In this document: positions 38,095 to 45,990 of the stretch, piece by piece
How the letters are laid out: each line of letters begins with the position of its first letter
Numbering within the stretch: position 1 is the stretch's first letter
NCBI GenBank assembly: GCA_009783145.1
Contig: WRHR01000001.1
Span: forward strand, 64,492 to 128,491
Direction: 5' to 3'
Length of the DNA: 64,000 nt
From: Alphaproteobacteria bacterium
GTDB lineage: Bacteria; Pseudomonadota; Alphaproteobacteria; Rs-D84
Notes under the pieces: model-generated
Database searches by the model: none
What the model was told of the DNA's origin: nothing
Seen by the model: the letters and a program-made list of their open reading frames with translations, nothing else
Program-made: the position numbers and the translations under genes

Positions 38095-40197
38095 TCACTT
38101 CCGTTTTCTGCGCAGAATCGCGATACATAAAATTGAAAACGCCAGTATGATCGCCATCATCCAGTCGCGCCCGATATAACGATAAGGCGTCATATGCGCG
38201 GCACCCACCGTGCCGTCCAGCGCGCCCGCAAAGCCAATGGGTATACTGGAAACAACATGCCCGTCCGCGCCGATAAAGGCGGAAATTCCGGAATAGTTCG
38301 CGCGCACGACGGGAAGTCCCATCTCTATTGCCTGGCGCCGCGCCATATCAAGATGCTGATAAGTTCCGGGCGTGCGCCCGAACCAAGTATCATTGGTAAG
38401 ATTCACTATGGCTTGCGGATTCGTCCCACGCGGTACTAGTGAATCACTAAATATAATCTCATAACAAATAGCTGGAACAAAATTAATTGCTAATTGCTCA
38501 TTGCTAATTGCTAATTGCGTGGCGCCCGCGCCACGCGACAGTTGCCCCGGAGTCGGGATAATATCGCCCAGCGGGCGGTATTCGCCGAACGGCACCAGAT
38601 GCGATTTCGAATAGATGTTTTCAATCTTTCCATCCGCATTCGCGACAATCATAGAGTTATAAAAACTTCCGTCCCGCCAACTGGTCGCGCCGATTATGAT
38701 GGGCCGCCCTAGTTCGCGCGCCAACGGTAAATCATCGCCTTCCTGGCGGATCACAAAAGGATATACCGTTTCAGGAAAAACTATTATATCGGGATTCCCC
38801 GGCGCCTGCGCCAACTCCGCCAGTTTCTGAATATTTTCATTCGCATTAGCGATCGCTTGCTCGCGCGAGTGCGTGGCCTTTTGCTCGGCGCTTCGCGCAG
38901 GCTGAACGATTCGGATTACCGGACGATTGCAACTGCCTTTGCAGAATTCAATACTGCCCAATATATTCCAGTAACCATATCCGATTCCAATAATTGATAA
39001 CGACGCAAATATTCCAGCATTAATAAAATTACCTTTTGCTTTTCTGCTGATGAAAAATTCAGTAATGCTTGCGGTAAATCCCACGATTATAAATGTCAGC
39101 CCCAGCGCGCCCCATAAAGACATGCTGTTGCTGAGCGCTGGAAACGGCATGGTAATATTGGCAACAGGATTCCAAGGAAAACCCGTCAGAAACCATTCTC
39201 GCAACCACAGCACCGCCGTCCAAGCGGCGGCGAATAAAATCGCCCGACCCCGCGGCGGCGTCCATCGACGGCGAAGAGCTAAAAACGGGAGCGAGAAAAC
39301 CAGCGCGCCTCCTATTGCAATCCCGATAATCCCCGGGATGGTCCAAATCGCGAACTCGGCAGCCAATTCCGGCACCACATATATAGAGTTCAAAACCCAC
39401 CAAAAGCTGGCTACGGCATACGCCGCGCCGAAGAGTATAGAGTAAAGCACAGATTTATCCGATCGTTTTGTAACCAGATAATACGCCCCGCCAATCCCCA
39501 GTATTGTCGCCCACCATAAATTGAACGGAGCAAACCCAAGCGAAGCTACCGCTCCGCAGAGCATAGAGCATAGAGCATAGAGCATAGAGTTTTTCCAACT
39601 TATTTTATCTTTGCTCTTTGCTCTTTGCTCTTCGCTCTGACAATTCGCCAAAGGCGAATTGTCGTACGGTTTTTTTATCCCCAGCTGCGCGAGAATCCTG
39701 ACTTCCAGCGCCTCCATCGTGCGCGCGTCCTTGTCGTCGCAATGATCATAGCCCAGCAAATGCAGAACTCCATGCACGATAAGATGGGTGGCATGGTCTA
39801 TAAAATTTTTATCTATGCTCTGTGCTCTATGCTCTATGCTCTCTCGTTTGACGGAGTCAAACGAGATATAAATATCTCCCATCAGCTCCGCATCGCCGGT
39901 CTCGAACGAGAGGACATTAGTCGGCGTATCTTTGCCGCGGTATTTTTTGTTCAGCTTTTGAATTTCCGGGTCATCGGTAAGAATAATCGAAACCTCGCGG
40001 CTTATCTTCCCGAACGCCGCGCCCACACCTACGCTGGGCATCCAAGGAGCAATCGTCCAGTTTGATTTTTTTATTATGTCTTCGGTCTTGTCGTTCGCCA
40101 TCGCGGCGCGCATGGCCACATTCACAATATGCGCGAAATCAATCCGGTATTTATCCCACCGGGAATCGTTAATTGTGATAAATGTTTTTACAGACAT
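38095..40197 (-). CDS. YbeY endoribonuclease - Lnt apolipoprotein N-acyltransferase fusion
   Basis: 700 residues. Residues 1-175 are YbeY, the 16S rRNA maturation/quality-control RNase, with its zinc motif VHGVLHLLGYDH (His142, His146, His152). Residues about 205-700 are Lnt, which N-acylates lipoproteins: six to eight membrane helices and a nitrilase domain with Glu in FPETVYPF, Lys in YSKSHLVPFGE and Cys in ICYEIIF. The two are normally separate, often neighbouring, genes. The junction (about 176-215) is encoded by element L, and the YbeY part carries another array (SIEHRAQSID, about 120-130). Start 40197 follows TTGCAA-N17-TATAAT by six bases with no ribosome site: leaderless. Confidence 0.9.
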   Translation of the reverse strand: MSVKTFITINDSRWDKYRIDFAHIVNVAMRAAMANDKTEDIIKKSNWTIAPWMPSVGVGAAFGKISREVSIILTDDPEIQKLNKKYRGKDTPTNVLSFETGDAELMGDIYISFDSVKRESIEHRAQSIDKNFIDHATHLIVHGVLHLLGYDHCDDKDARTMEALEVRILAQLGIKKPYDNSPLANCQSEEQRAKSKDKISWKNSMLYALCSMLCGAVASLGFAPFNLWWATILGIGGAYYLVTKRSDKSVLYSILFGAAYAVASFWWVLNSIYVVPELAAEFAIWTIPGIIGIAIGGALVFSLPFLALRRRWTPPRGRAILFAAAWTAVLWLREWFLTGFPWNPVANITMPFPALSNSMSLWGALGLTFIIVGFTASITEFFISRKAKGNFINAGIFASLSIIGIGYGYWNILGSIEFCKGSCNRPVIRIVQPARSAEQKATHSREQAIANANENIQKLAELAQAPGNPDIIVFPETVYPFVIRQEGDDLPLARELGRPIIIGATSWRDGSFYNSMIVANADGKIENIYSKSHLVPFGEYRPLGDIIPTPGQLSRGAGATQLAISNEQLAINFVPAICYEIIFSDSLVPRGTNPQAIVNLTNDTWFGRTPGTYQHLDMARRQAIEMGLPVVRANYSGISAFIGADGHVVSSIPIGFAGALDGTVGAAHMTPYRYIGRDWMMAIILAFSILCIAILRRKRK
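38483..38536. repeat. Heptamer array and palindrome in the lnt part (element K)
   Basis: ATTGCTA heptamers (38483-38517) then CGTGGCGC-CC-GCGCCACG (38518-38535); encodes QLSRGAGATQLAISNEQLA in Lnt. Confidence 0.75.
39558..39663. repeat. Tandem-repeat-arm element L at the YbeY-Lnt junction
   Basis: Heptamers AGAGCAT (39558-39589), spacer, complementary TTGCTCT heptamers (39605-39638), palindrome GACAATTCGCC-AAA-GGCGAATTGTC (39639-39663). In frame throughout; encodes the linker between YbeY and Lnt. Confidence 0.85.
39812..39866. repeat. Heptamer array and palindrome in the ybeY part (element M)
   Basis: ATGCTCT/GTGCTCT heptamers (39812-39841) then TCTCGTTTGAC-GGA-GTCAAACGAGA (39842-39866). 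Confidence 0.8.
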
Positions 40198-40322
40198 GCG
40201 GGAATTATACACTTAAATTTTCCCGCTTGCAAATGGGGAAACAATATGATTAACTTACAAAATCTTTCGTCAAATCCGCAAAAGCACTTGCCAAAAATTC
40301 TGATTATGTTAAAATACAAGAA

Positions 40323-41060
40323 ATGGCAAAAATTCTTACAAGCTCCATTATTGCCTTGCTTTTCCTTTCCGCGACATCTGCCAGCCATGCGTCTTGTTTT
40401 AAGCAAAACATAGCTCTTGACCCGGAAAACAGCAAAATATATTGCTGCAACAGCCACCGCGGCGCAAACGATGTGATTATTACGGCCGCTGTATTGGGAG
40501 CGCTTGGCGCTGTATTTACCTTCGGTGCAAGCGCGGTTGCAGCCGGTGCAGTTATCGGCGGTGTTGCCGGCGCGGACCAAGGAAAGAAAGCCGTGGACTA
40601 TGATAAAAAAGACGGTGTGCTCTATGGCTTCAGGATTTTCGGCACTTTCCCGAATATTCAAGTTTGCAAAAGAGAAAAAGGCTATGACAGATTCGTAGAT
40701 GGCGACGAGGCTGTCTGTCCGGGATTCTTAAAGGAAAGTTTCGATTACGCCACCATGGAAACGATCGCGCAAAGAAACGGCACCCAGGCGGACTGCTGGC
40801 GGTGGAAATGCAAGGAGGCAGACTGGGCCTTTAACCCGGACAAAACGAAATGCGAGAAGAAAGATCCGAATCTGGAATACAGCGAGGACGGGATTCCCGT
40901 ATTTCCATGCGACACCAAGTCGACTGTCACCGTGAACGGCAAGACGGTTCCGGCAAATACGCGAATGAACGGCGCATGCGTGCCGACATGTGAATCGGAC
41001 GCGGCATCTTCCATAGATACAAGCGACCCGACCGAGTTCATAATTAATTTATCGCGATGA
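40323..41060 (+). CDS. Secreted Cys-rich protein with glycine-rich segment
   Basis: 245 residues, function unknown. Signal peptide MAKILTSSIIALLFLSATSASHA, a Cys-rich start (SCFKQNIALD, KIYCCNSHRG), a glycine/alanine-rich hydrophobic segment (about 50-85) able to span or insert into a membrane, then a charged region with many Cys (ADCWRWKCKEAD, KTKCEKKD, FPCDTKS, GACVPTCES). Probably periplasmic or surface-exposed with disulfides; of the same general type as 1829-3061. TTGCCA-N16-TAAAAT ends seven bases before the ATG, so the mRNA is predicted leaderless. Confidence 0.7.
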   Translation: MAKILTSSIIALLFLSATSASHASCFKQNIALDPENSKIYCCNSHRGANDVIITAAVLGALGAVFTFGASAVAAGAVIGGVAGADQGKKAVDYDKKDGVLYGFRIFGTFPNIQVCKREKGYDRFVDGDEAVCPGFLKESFDYATMETIAQRNGTQADCWRWKCKEADWAFNPDKTKCEKKDPNLEYSEDGIPVFPCDTKSTVTVNGKTVPANTRMNGACVPTCESDAASSIDTSDPTEFIINLSR

Positions 41061-41090
41061 AAAACAAAATCGCGGCAAAGCCGCGACAAA
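41060..41090 (-). terminator. Terminator after the ftsK 3'-element
   Basis: Minus strand TCGCGGC-TTT-GCCGCGA followed by TTTTGTTTTT. Confidence 0.85.
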
Positions 41091-41103
41091 AAACAAATCA
41101 TTC

Positions 41104-41203
41104 ACATTCAATGGGTCAAATGCACGTGATGGGATGGGGCGTAGCGTACAAAGACGTACGTGAGCCCCATCCTATTACGCGCAGGTGATTTCCGGTGGGG
41201 TAA
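41104..41203 (-). ncRNA. Structured 3'-element, copy 2
   Basis: Directly after the ftsK stop. ATTACCCCACCGGAAATCACC.., stem GCGCGTAATAGGATG../..CATCCCATCACGTGC with G-U pairs, apical GGGC-TCA-CGTAC-GTCTTT-GTACG-CTAC-GCCC, then CATTTGACCCATTGAATG. Confidence 0.62.
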
Positions 41204-43441
41204 TCAAAGTATATGTCTCTTATTATTAGCATCGGGCCCGCTGACAATTCCCTCGCGCTCCATTCGCTCGATAAGTCCCGCGGCCTTGTTATATCCGATG
41301 CCAAGCCGGCGCTGGATATAAGATATCGTCGGCTTTTTATCTTTCACGACATATTCGACAGCCTGCCGATACAGGTCCGCATCCTTCGCGTCTTTCGAAA
41401 CCGGCATGCCGGGTATTCCCGCAAGCGCGCTATCGGCCGCGCTGCCAAAGCTTTCATCGTCAGGATCGCCTATGCCGTCTATATATTCCGGAGCACCCTG
41501 AGCCCGCAAGAAATCCGCCACTTTATTGATTTCTTTGTTTTCAATCCAAGCGCCATGTATGCGCACGGGGACCCTGCCCGCCTCGCTGAACAACATATCC
41601 CCGAACGGCAGCAATTGCTCCGCGCCCTTTTCGCCCAAGGTCGTCATAGAATCGATATTCGACCGCGCCTGGAAAGAAATTCGCGTCGGAAAGTTCGCTT
41701 TTATAACGCCGGTTATGACGGATGTATCCGGCCGCTGCGTCGCCGCGACAATATGCATCCCCGCCGCGCGCGCTTTCTGCGCCAGGCGCTGGACGCAGGC
41801 CTCGACCTCTTTGCGCGCCACGCTCATCAAGTCCGCAACCTCATCAATTATTATCACCAAATAGGGCATGTCGGACAGATCTACTTCCCGATCCTCGAAT
41901 TCCAACGCGCCGGTTTCTGGGTCGGTTCCGACGGCGACTTGCTTTATTAATTTCTCGCCATTGGCGCGCAGCCGGGCCACGGCCTCGTTATACCCCTCCA
42001 GATTCTGCGCGCCCAAGTCTTTGAGTTTCTTGTACCTATCTTCCATCTCGCGCACCGCCCATTTCAAGGCATTGACCGCCATATTCGCGTCCGCCACCAC
42101 CGGAGTGATAAGATGTGGTATATCCTGCCACAGCGTGAAGTCGACGCCTTTGGGATCAACGATGAGCAGCTTGCATCTGTCGGGCGTGAAATGATAAACG
42201 ATGGACATGATTATGGATTGGACGAATACGGATTTCCCCGAGCCCGTGCGCCCCGCAATCAAAGCATGCGGCATCTTGGCCAAGTCGAAATAAACCGGAC
42301 GGCCGCCTATATCCACGCCCAGCGCCAAAGGTATGTGATAGCGCGAATTCACAAAATCCGGATTCGTAATCAGCGATTGAAAGCGCACGATCTGGCGGTT
42401 CAGATTCACCATTTCGACGCCGATATAATTGCTGCGCGGGATGTGCGCTATGCGGATATTTTCGGCAGCCATTGCGCGCGTCATATCTTTGACGGTGTCG
42501 GTGATTTTAGCAATGCGCATGCCGGAATCGGGTTCGAATTCATAGAGAGTGACAATAGGGCCGGGCTTTATGCCGGCGACTTTTCCGTAAACGCCGAATT
42601 CTTCGAAATGCGCCTCCAGCGCGGATGCGTTGCGTTTCAGCTCGTTGGTCACGATATTTTTGGAAAATATGGATTTCTCCAAATACTCGGGCAAAGGCAA
42701 TTCATAATCAGTAGACGTCGGCCGCCGACCGCTAACAACAGCCGCTTTCGCTTTTTTCTTACCGGATTTTCTTTTTACTTCTTTTTCTTCTTCCCCGTCT
42801 TCTTCTTCTGTTTCTTCCTCTTCGTCATCAGGTTCTCTCGGCGCCACCGGGCGCAGGCGCAGGACGTTCAGGAAAAACTTGAGCGCCTTGAAAACCACCG
42901 CACCCAGCATCCTGACATCTTTCCATCTGACATGCAAAAGAACGCCGGCTATGAATAAAAACACGGCGATGAAAACTATTCCGAACACGACACCGAACCC
43001 CGGAATCAGCCGCGACAGGTCATACGCGGCGATCGCGCCAAGCAATCCGCCCCAAGACTTCGACGGCATGATCGCGCCGAGTCCAAAAGCGCCGAACACG
43101 GCCGCAAGAAACGCACGCAGGATATCGTATTCGGGAGCGTTATTTTCCCATTTCAGCATAATTGCGACGCCAACGCGCATAGCGAACAGAAAAACAAACA
43201 GCGCGGGAATAAACCCGATTCCGTAACCCACAAATCCGATGATGTTCCCGATCAGGCTCTGGCGCCCGAAGTTAGAGGCGGCGGCGAATCCGTCCAAGTA
43301 AGGGTTATGAAAAATCAGAGCAATCGCCAATCCCAACCCGATCAGCAGCAATGCCAGCCCGGCGCCGCGAAAAGCAGCACCGCGCACGGCGCCGGAAACG
43401 GAATCCGGCAGGAAATTAGTCTTCTTGGACTTTGCAGCCAT
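41204..43441 (-). CDS. ftsK: DNA translocase FtsK
   Basis: Septal DNA pump that clears chromosomes and activates XerCD at dif. 745 residues: four N-terminal membrane helices (about 30-180), an acidic/basic linker (EEEETEEEDGEEEKEVKRKS), and the motor with Walker A in AGRTGSGKSVFVQS, Walker B in YLVIIIDEVADLM, and GMHIVAATQRPDTSVITG. The C-terminal gamma winged-helix (YIQRRLGIGYNKAAGLIERM) binds KOPS sequences. A complete protein, at the short end for FtsK. Structured element copy 2 follows the stop. Confidence 0.95.
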   Translation of the reverse strand: MAAKSKKTNFLPDSVSGAVRGAAFRGAGLALLLIGLGLAIALIFHNPYLDGFAAASNFGRQSLIGNIIGFVGYGIGFIPALFVFLFAMRVGVAIMLKWENNAPEYDILRAFLAAVFGAFGLGAIMPSKSWGGLLGAIAAYDLSRLIPGFGVVFGIVFIAVFLFIAGVLLHVRWKDVRMLGAVVFKALKFFLNVLRLRPVAPREPDDEEEETEEEDGEEEKEVKRKSGKKKAKAAVVSGRRPTSTDYELPLPEYLEKSIFSKNIVTNELKRNASALEAHFEEFGVYGKVAGIKPGPIVTLYEFEPDSGMRIAKITDTVKDMTRAMAAENIRIAHIPRSNYIGVEMVNLNRQIVRFQSLITNPDFVNSRYHIPLALGVDIGGRPVYFDLAKMPHALIAGRTGSGKSVFVQSIIMSIVYHFTPDRCKLLIVDPKGVDFTLWQDIPHLITPVVADANMAVNALKWAVREMEDRYKKLKDLGAQNLEGYNEAVARLRANGEKLIKQVAVGTDPETGALEFEDREVDLSDMPYLVIIIDEVADLMSVARKEVEACVQRLAQKARAAGMHIVAATQRPDTSVITGVIKANFPTRISFQARSNIDSMTTLGEKGAEQLLPFGDMLFSEAGRVPVRIHGAWIENKEINKVADFLRAQGAPEYIDGIGDPDDESFGSAADSALAGIPGMPVSKDAKDADLYRQAVEYVVKDKKPTISYIQRRLGIGYNKAAGLIERMEREGIVSGPDANNKRHIL

Positions 43442-43457
43442 AAGATTATTTTACCAT

Positions 43458-43484
43458 AAAAAACCGCGCAATGCGCGGTTTTTT
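43458..43484 (-). terminator. Terminator of the SPOR-tatA operon
   Basis: AAAAAACCGCGC-AAT-GCGCGGTTTTTT, abutting the tatA stop codon. Confidence 0.9.
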
Positions 43485-43755
43485 ATTTCTTTTTAGCGGC
43501 AGGCTTTTTCGCCGGCTTGCCCGCCGTAGCCTTGGCGGAGGTGGGCGCTTTCTTTTTCGCCGTTTTTTTTACGATTGCCGTCTTTTCTGCGGGCTTTACA
43601 TCCTTTTTCTCGCCCTCTTCGTCGCCTTTAAGCTCTTTCTTAAATATATTGATTCCGTTGGCCAAGTTCTTCATTACATCCGGAATTTTCGAATGCCCGA
43701 ACAGAACCAGAATCAATATGACAATTAAAAGTATTTCCCAAAAACCAGCTCTCAT
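43483..43755 (-). CDS. tatA: Sec-independent translocase subunit TatA
   Basis: 90 residues. Short N-terminal membrane helix (FWEILLIVILILVLF), the conserved hinge FGHSKIPDVMKNLANGI and amphipathic helix, then a Lys/Ala-rich tail. TatA polymerises at TatBC to form the passage for folded proteins. It lies 19 kb from tatBC, 24 bases after the SPOR gene. A palindromic repeat (43512-43550) encodes APTSAKATAGKPA in the tail, a tolerant region. Confidence 0.92.
   Translation of the reverse strand: MRAGFWEILLIVILILVLFGHSKIPDVMKNLANGINIFKKELKGDEEGEKKDVKPAEKTAIVKKTAKKKAPTSAKATAGKPAKKPAAKKK
43512..43550. repeat. GC-rich palindromic element inside tatA
   Basis: GGCTTGCCCGCCGTAGCC / TTGGCGGAGGTGGGCGC; in-frame in the disordered TatA tail. 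Confidence 0.75.
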
Positions 43756-43779
43756 TTTTTGCTCCTTTAACCGAGAATT

Positions 43780-44493
43780 TTATTTAGTGACATAGCAATC
43801 CAACCCGTCGGATTTCGCGTTGCGGCACAGGTTGTTGGCGTCATCGACATTCGTGAATCCCACGCGCAAGCGGTAAGTCGTTGCTCCATTAGGCAATACC
43901 GCCGCCAGAATCACGAACTGATGCCCGCTGAACAAACTGGGACTTTTGGATTGAATTTTCTTTTGCGCGGCTTCGGCAGCTGCGCGCGCGCTGTACGATC
44001 CGAACTGCACATAGAAATTGCTGGCGCTGGAGGCTTGCGGCTTTACGACCGGCTTTGCGGCTGGCGCGGCAGGCTTCGCGGCGGTTGCGGTTTTGGCCGG
44101 CTCGATCGGGCGGGGTTTCGGAGGCTCCACCTTCGGCGCGTCCGGCTTGAACACGACATCCTGTCTTTCTTCAACGACGCGGACGGGAGTGCCGGCAGTC
44201 GGCGCTTGCCCTTCAATTACTCTATCGGCCTGGGCGGCGAAATCTTGCCCCGGCGCGGTTTGCTCGACCGCTGGCGCGGGCATTGTCAGATCAATCTCGG
44301 CCATGTCGTTACGCGGCCCGTGCATAACGATTCGCACTATTATATAAGTGGCAAGTATGACGACAATCAGCGCGGCTCCGAACAACAGCCAAGGGCGACG
44401 CGGGCGCGAAGCCCCGAATCCTTCCCCTTCCGGCAATTCCGGCAAATCGATTTCATCGTCCAAGTCCAACAAATCCAGCTTATCGTCAGCCAT
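43780..44493 (-). CDS. SPOR-domain inner-membrane protein
   Basis: 237 residues. Acidic N-terminus (LDLLDLDDEIDLPELPEGEG), one membrane helix (about 35-57), a Pro/Ala/Lys-rich periplasmic linker (about 75-155) and a C-terminal SPOR domain beginning NFYVQFGSYSARAAAEAA, which binds denuded glycan at division sites. Comparable to DedD/FtsN-type proteins. The start at 44493 fits AGGAG seven bases upstream; a second in-frame ATG at 44499 does not. Promoter TTGCGA-N17-TATAAT lies upstream, and the ribosome site is part of a hairpin CCTAA-ACGAA-TTAGG. Forms an operon with tatA. Confidence 0.88.
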   Translation of the reverse strand: MADDKLDLLDLDDEIDLPELPEGEGFGASRPRRPWLLFGAALIVVILATYIIVRIVMHGPRNDMAEIDLTMPAPAVEQTAPGQDFAAQADRVIEGQAPTAGTPVRVVEERQDVVFKPDAPKVEPPKPRPIEPAKTATAAKPAAPAAKPVVKPQASSASNFYVQFGSYSARAAAEAAQKKIQSKSPSLFSGHQFVILAAVLPNGATTYRLRVGFTNVDDANNLCRNAKSDGLDCYVTK

Positions 44494-44499
44494 CTGCAT

Positions 44500-44790
44500 G
44501 CTCCTAATTCGTTTAGGCTATTATATCATAAAAAAGAGCCTGTCGCAAATTAATCTATATTTTTCGGCAATGATTATAAACAAAGCCCTCCAAACGATTG
44601 ATCTTTATCAAAGCCACTTTAATAAATCCACAAAAACTAGGCGGAAACGCCAAGGCCTTTAACCAACCGTTGCACTTAATTCTATAATGTACAATAGATC
44701 GCTTGACAAACAAAGGATGTGTGCTATCGTTTCATCGGCAGGGGGCATTAAACAGCCCTATGTCTAGAAACCAACCAAGGAGAATCTTCT
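44500..44790. other. Divergent promoter region
   Basis: Holds the SPOR promoter (about 44513-44545, minus) and, for the plus gene, TTGACA-N16-TATCGT at about 44703-44730 with a leader of about 55 nt ending AAGGAGAATCTTCT. No gene or repeat is recognised between them. Confidence 0.6.
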
Positions 44791-45018
44791 ATGCCTAACA
44801 TTTCAATCGAGTTCGATAATCCTGGCGCAAAGGCCGCCTTTGATAAGCTTTATGGCGGAACCCTTGCTTCCTACAGTGAAAACTATAAAGGAACTGTCCG
44901 CCACGACAGATCCATGGGCATGTCGTTCGCCAACTACACAGTATTAGAACGTGAAAAGATTGTCGATTTTAGAAAATTTGGACAAGATGTTCAGATATTC
45001 GGCGGCAAAATCCGTTAA
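44791..45018 (+). CDS. Hypothetical small protein
   Basis: 75 residues, not recognised. SIEFDNPGAKAAFDKLYGGT at the start and FANYTVLEREKIVDFRKFGQ later suggest a small alpha/beta domain; no signal or membrane segment. The ribosome site AAGGAG is strong and the gene has its own promoter and terminator (45046), so it is an independent unit. Confidence 0.65.
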   Translation: MPNISIEFDNPGAKAAFDKLYGGTLASYSENYKGTVRHDRSMGMSFANYTVLEREKIVDFRKFGQDVQIFGGKIR

Positions 45019-45045
45019 GACGTTGGCATTAAAATGATGCAAAAT

Positions 45046-45076
45046 TAAAAAATCCAGCTTTCGCTGGATTTTTTAT
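45046..45076. terminator. Bidirectional terminator
   Basis: AAAAAATCCAGC-TTTC-GCTGGATTTTTT; serves 44791-45018 and the convergent pilin gene. Confidence 0.92.
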
Positions 45077-45414
45077 TACCAATTCCCAGCAACACAACCC
45101 ATTCGCCCGCTGGTCAAGAAGCTTAAAATCGCGCCAACACTAAACAATAGCGCAAACCCGATAATCATTGCGACAAGTTTCTTCTTCCCATCGGTGTCCC
45201 ACTTGTATTCTTTCGCCGTTATGGCTTCCCAACCAGTCGCTGCCAAAACGAACGCTGCGCCTACGAATGCCAGGATACGCAGGATATTGAATACGCCCTT
45301 CAGCTCGTTTATCAATGGGCATAAAGCGCTTGTATCAAAAGTAGCCGCGTGCGCCGCGCCGGCCAGCATCACCGCCGTTGCTGCAAAACCGATTTTTTTA
45401 AGCATATTTTTCAT
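45076..45414 (-). CDS. TrbC/VirB2-like pilin
   Basis: 112 residues. Signal peptide (about 1-24, LKKIGFAATAVMLAGAAHAA), then two hydrophobic helices (FNILRILAFVGAAFVLAATG and LVAMIIGFALLFSVGAILSF) joined by a polar loop (KEYKWDTDGKKK): the topology of conjugative or type IV secretion pilins. No other T4SS genes are in the window, so it is an orphan here and could serve another role. The start at 45414 has AGAGGAATGAT before it; upstream residues would extend into promoter sequence. A TATAAT lies about 30 bases upstream. Confidence 0.75.
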   Translation of the reverse strand: MKNMLKKIGFAATAVMLAGAAHAATFDTSALCPLINELKGVFNILRILAFVGAAFVLAATGWEAITAKEYKWDTDGKKKLVAMIIGFALLFSVGAILSFLTSGRMGCVAGNW

Positions 45415-45516
45415 ATCATTCCTCTTGTTATATAAGGATATTATATCATAAAAATCAAAAGAAAGAAATAAAAAGTGGTGGGAAATACACGCCCCAACCA
45501 AAAATCAAATTATTCA

Positions 45517-45687
45517 CATTCAATGGGTCAAATGTGCGTTGGGGGGGATGGGGCGCACCCACCCACGGAAAACTTTGTTTTCCGCGGGGCCCGGGAAGCG
45601 TACAAAGATGTACGAGAGCCCCATTCCACTACGCACAGGTGATTTCCGGCCTGTCCGCCGTAGCCTTGGCGTAGGCGGATGAGGTAA
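45517..45687 (-). ncRNA. Structured 3'-element, copy 3, invaded by two palindromes
   Basis: Directly after the stop of the small lipoprotein gene. It keeps CGGAAATCACC, the stem, CGTAC-ATCTTT-GTACG and CATTTGACCCATTGAATG. At 45556-45595 the apical loop is interrupted by a CACCCACCCAC../..GGGGCCCGGG palindrome, and at 45648-45684 the base is interrupted by a CCTTGGCG palindrome. Confidence 0.62.
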
Positions 45688-45825
45688 TTACTTCGGAGTA
45701 TTGCCGAAATTCGGCGGAACTATCAGCTTATGATTCTGTTCCACAATCGGCTCTTTCTCGCAGTTGCAGCAGCCGGCAACAAAGAGCAAAGAGCAGAGAG
45801 CAAAGAGCAAAGATAATTTTTTCAT
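45688..45825 (-). CDS. Small lipoprotein (45 residues)
   Basis: ATG 45825, stop at 45688. MKKLSLLFALCSLLFVAGC is a lipoprotein signal peptide with lipobox VAGC; the mature part is CNCEKEPIVEQNHKLIVPP and ends NFGNTPK. The hydrophobic core is encoded by TTGCTCT heptamers (45781-45812). AAAGGAAATGTC before the ATG supports translation. The LIVPPNF motif resembles the start of DUF3035/BamF-type lipoproteins (inference from a short motif). Small, but signal peptide, lipobox, ribosome site and 3'-element all point to a real gene. Confidence 0.72.
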   Translation of the reverse strand: MKKLSLLFALCSLLFVAGCCNCEKEPIVEQNHKLIVPPNFGNTPK

Positions 45826-45883
45826 GACATTTCCTTTTTTTATTTTTACAATTTTTTATTACGAAAGCGGGGTCGCAGTTCCC

Positions 45884-45990
45884 CTCCTGTGGAGGGGTGG
45901 CCGCAGGCCGGGGTGGTTCTTGTAATGCGCGAATATTAAACGAACCACCCCGTCGGCTTCGCCGACACCCCTCCACAGGAGGGGAACACC
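45884..45990. repeat. Twin-hairpin REP-like repeats, inverted pair
   Basis: CCCCTCCTGTGGAGGGG-TGGCC-GCAGG..GGGGTGGTTC facing GAACCACCCCGTCGGC..GCCGACACCCCTCC-ACAGGAGGGG. Sits just after thrS; probably a bidirectional structure. Confidence 0.7.

Noticed and set aside
41204-43441. lolA or recJ expected next to ftsK as in many alphaproteobacteria
   Set aside because: They are 15 kb away in this window; I found no second copy next to ftsK.
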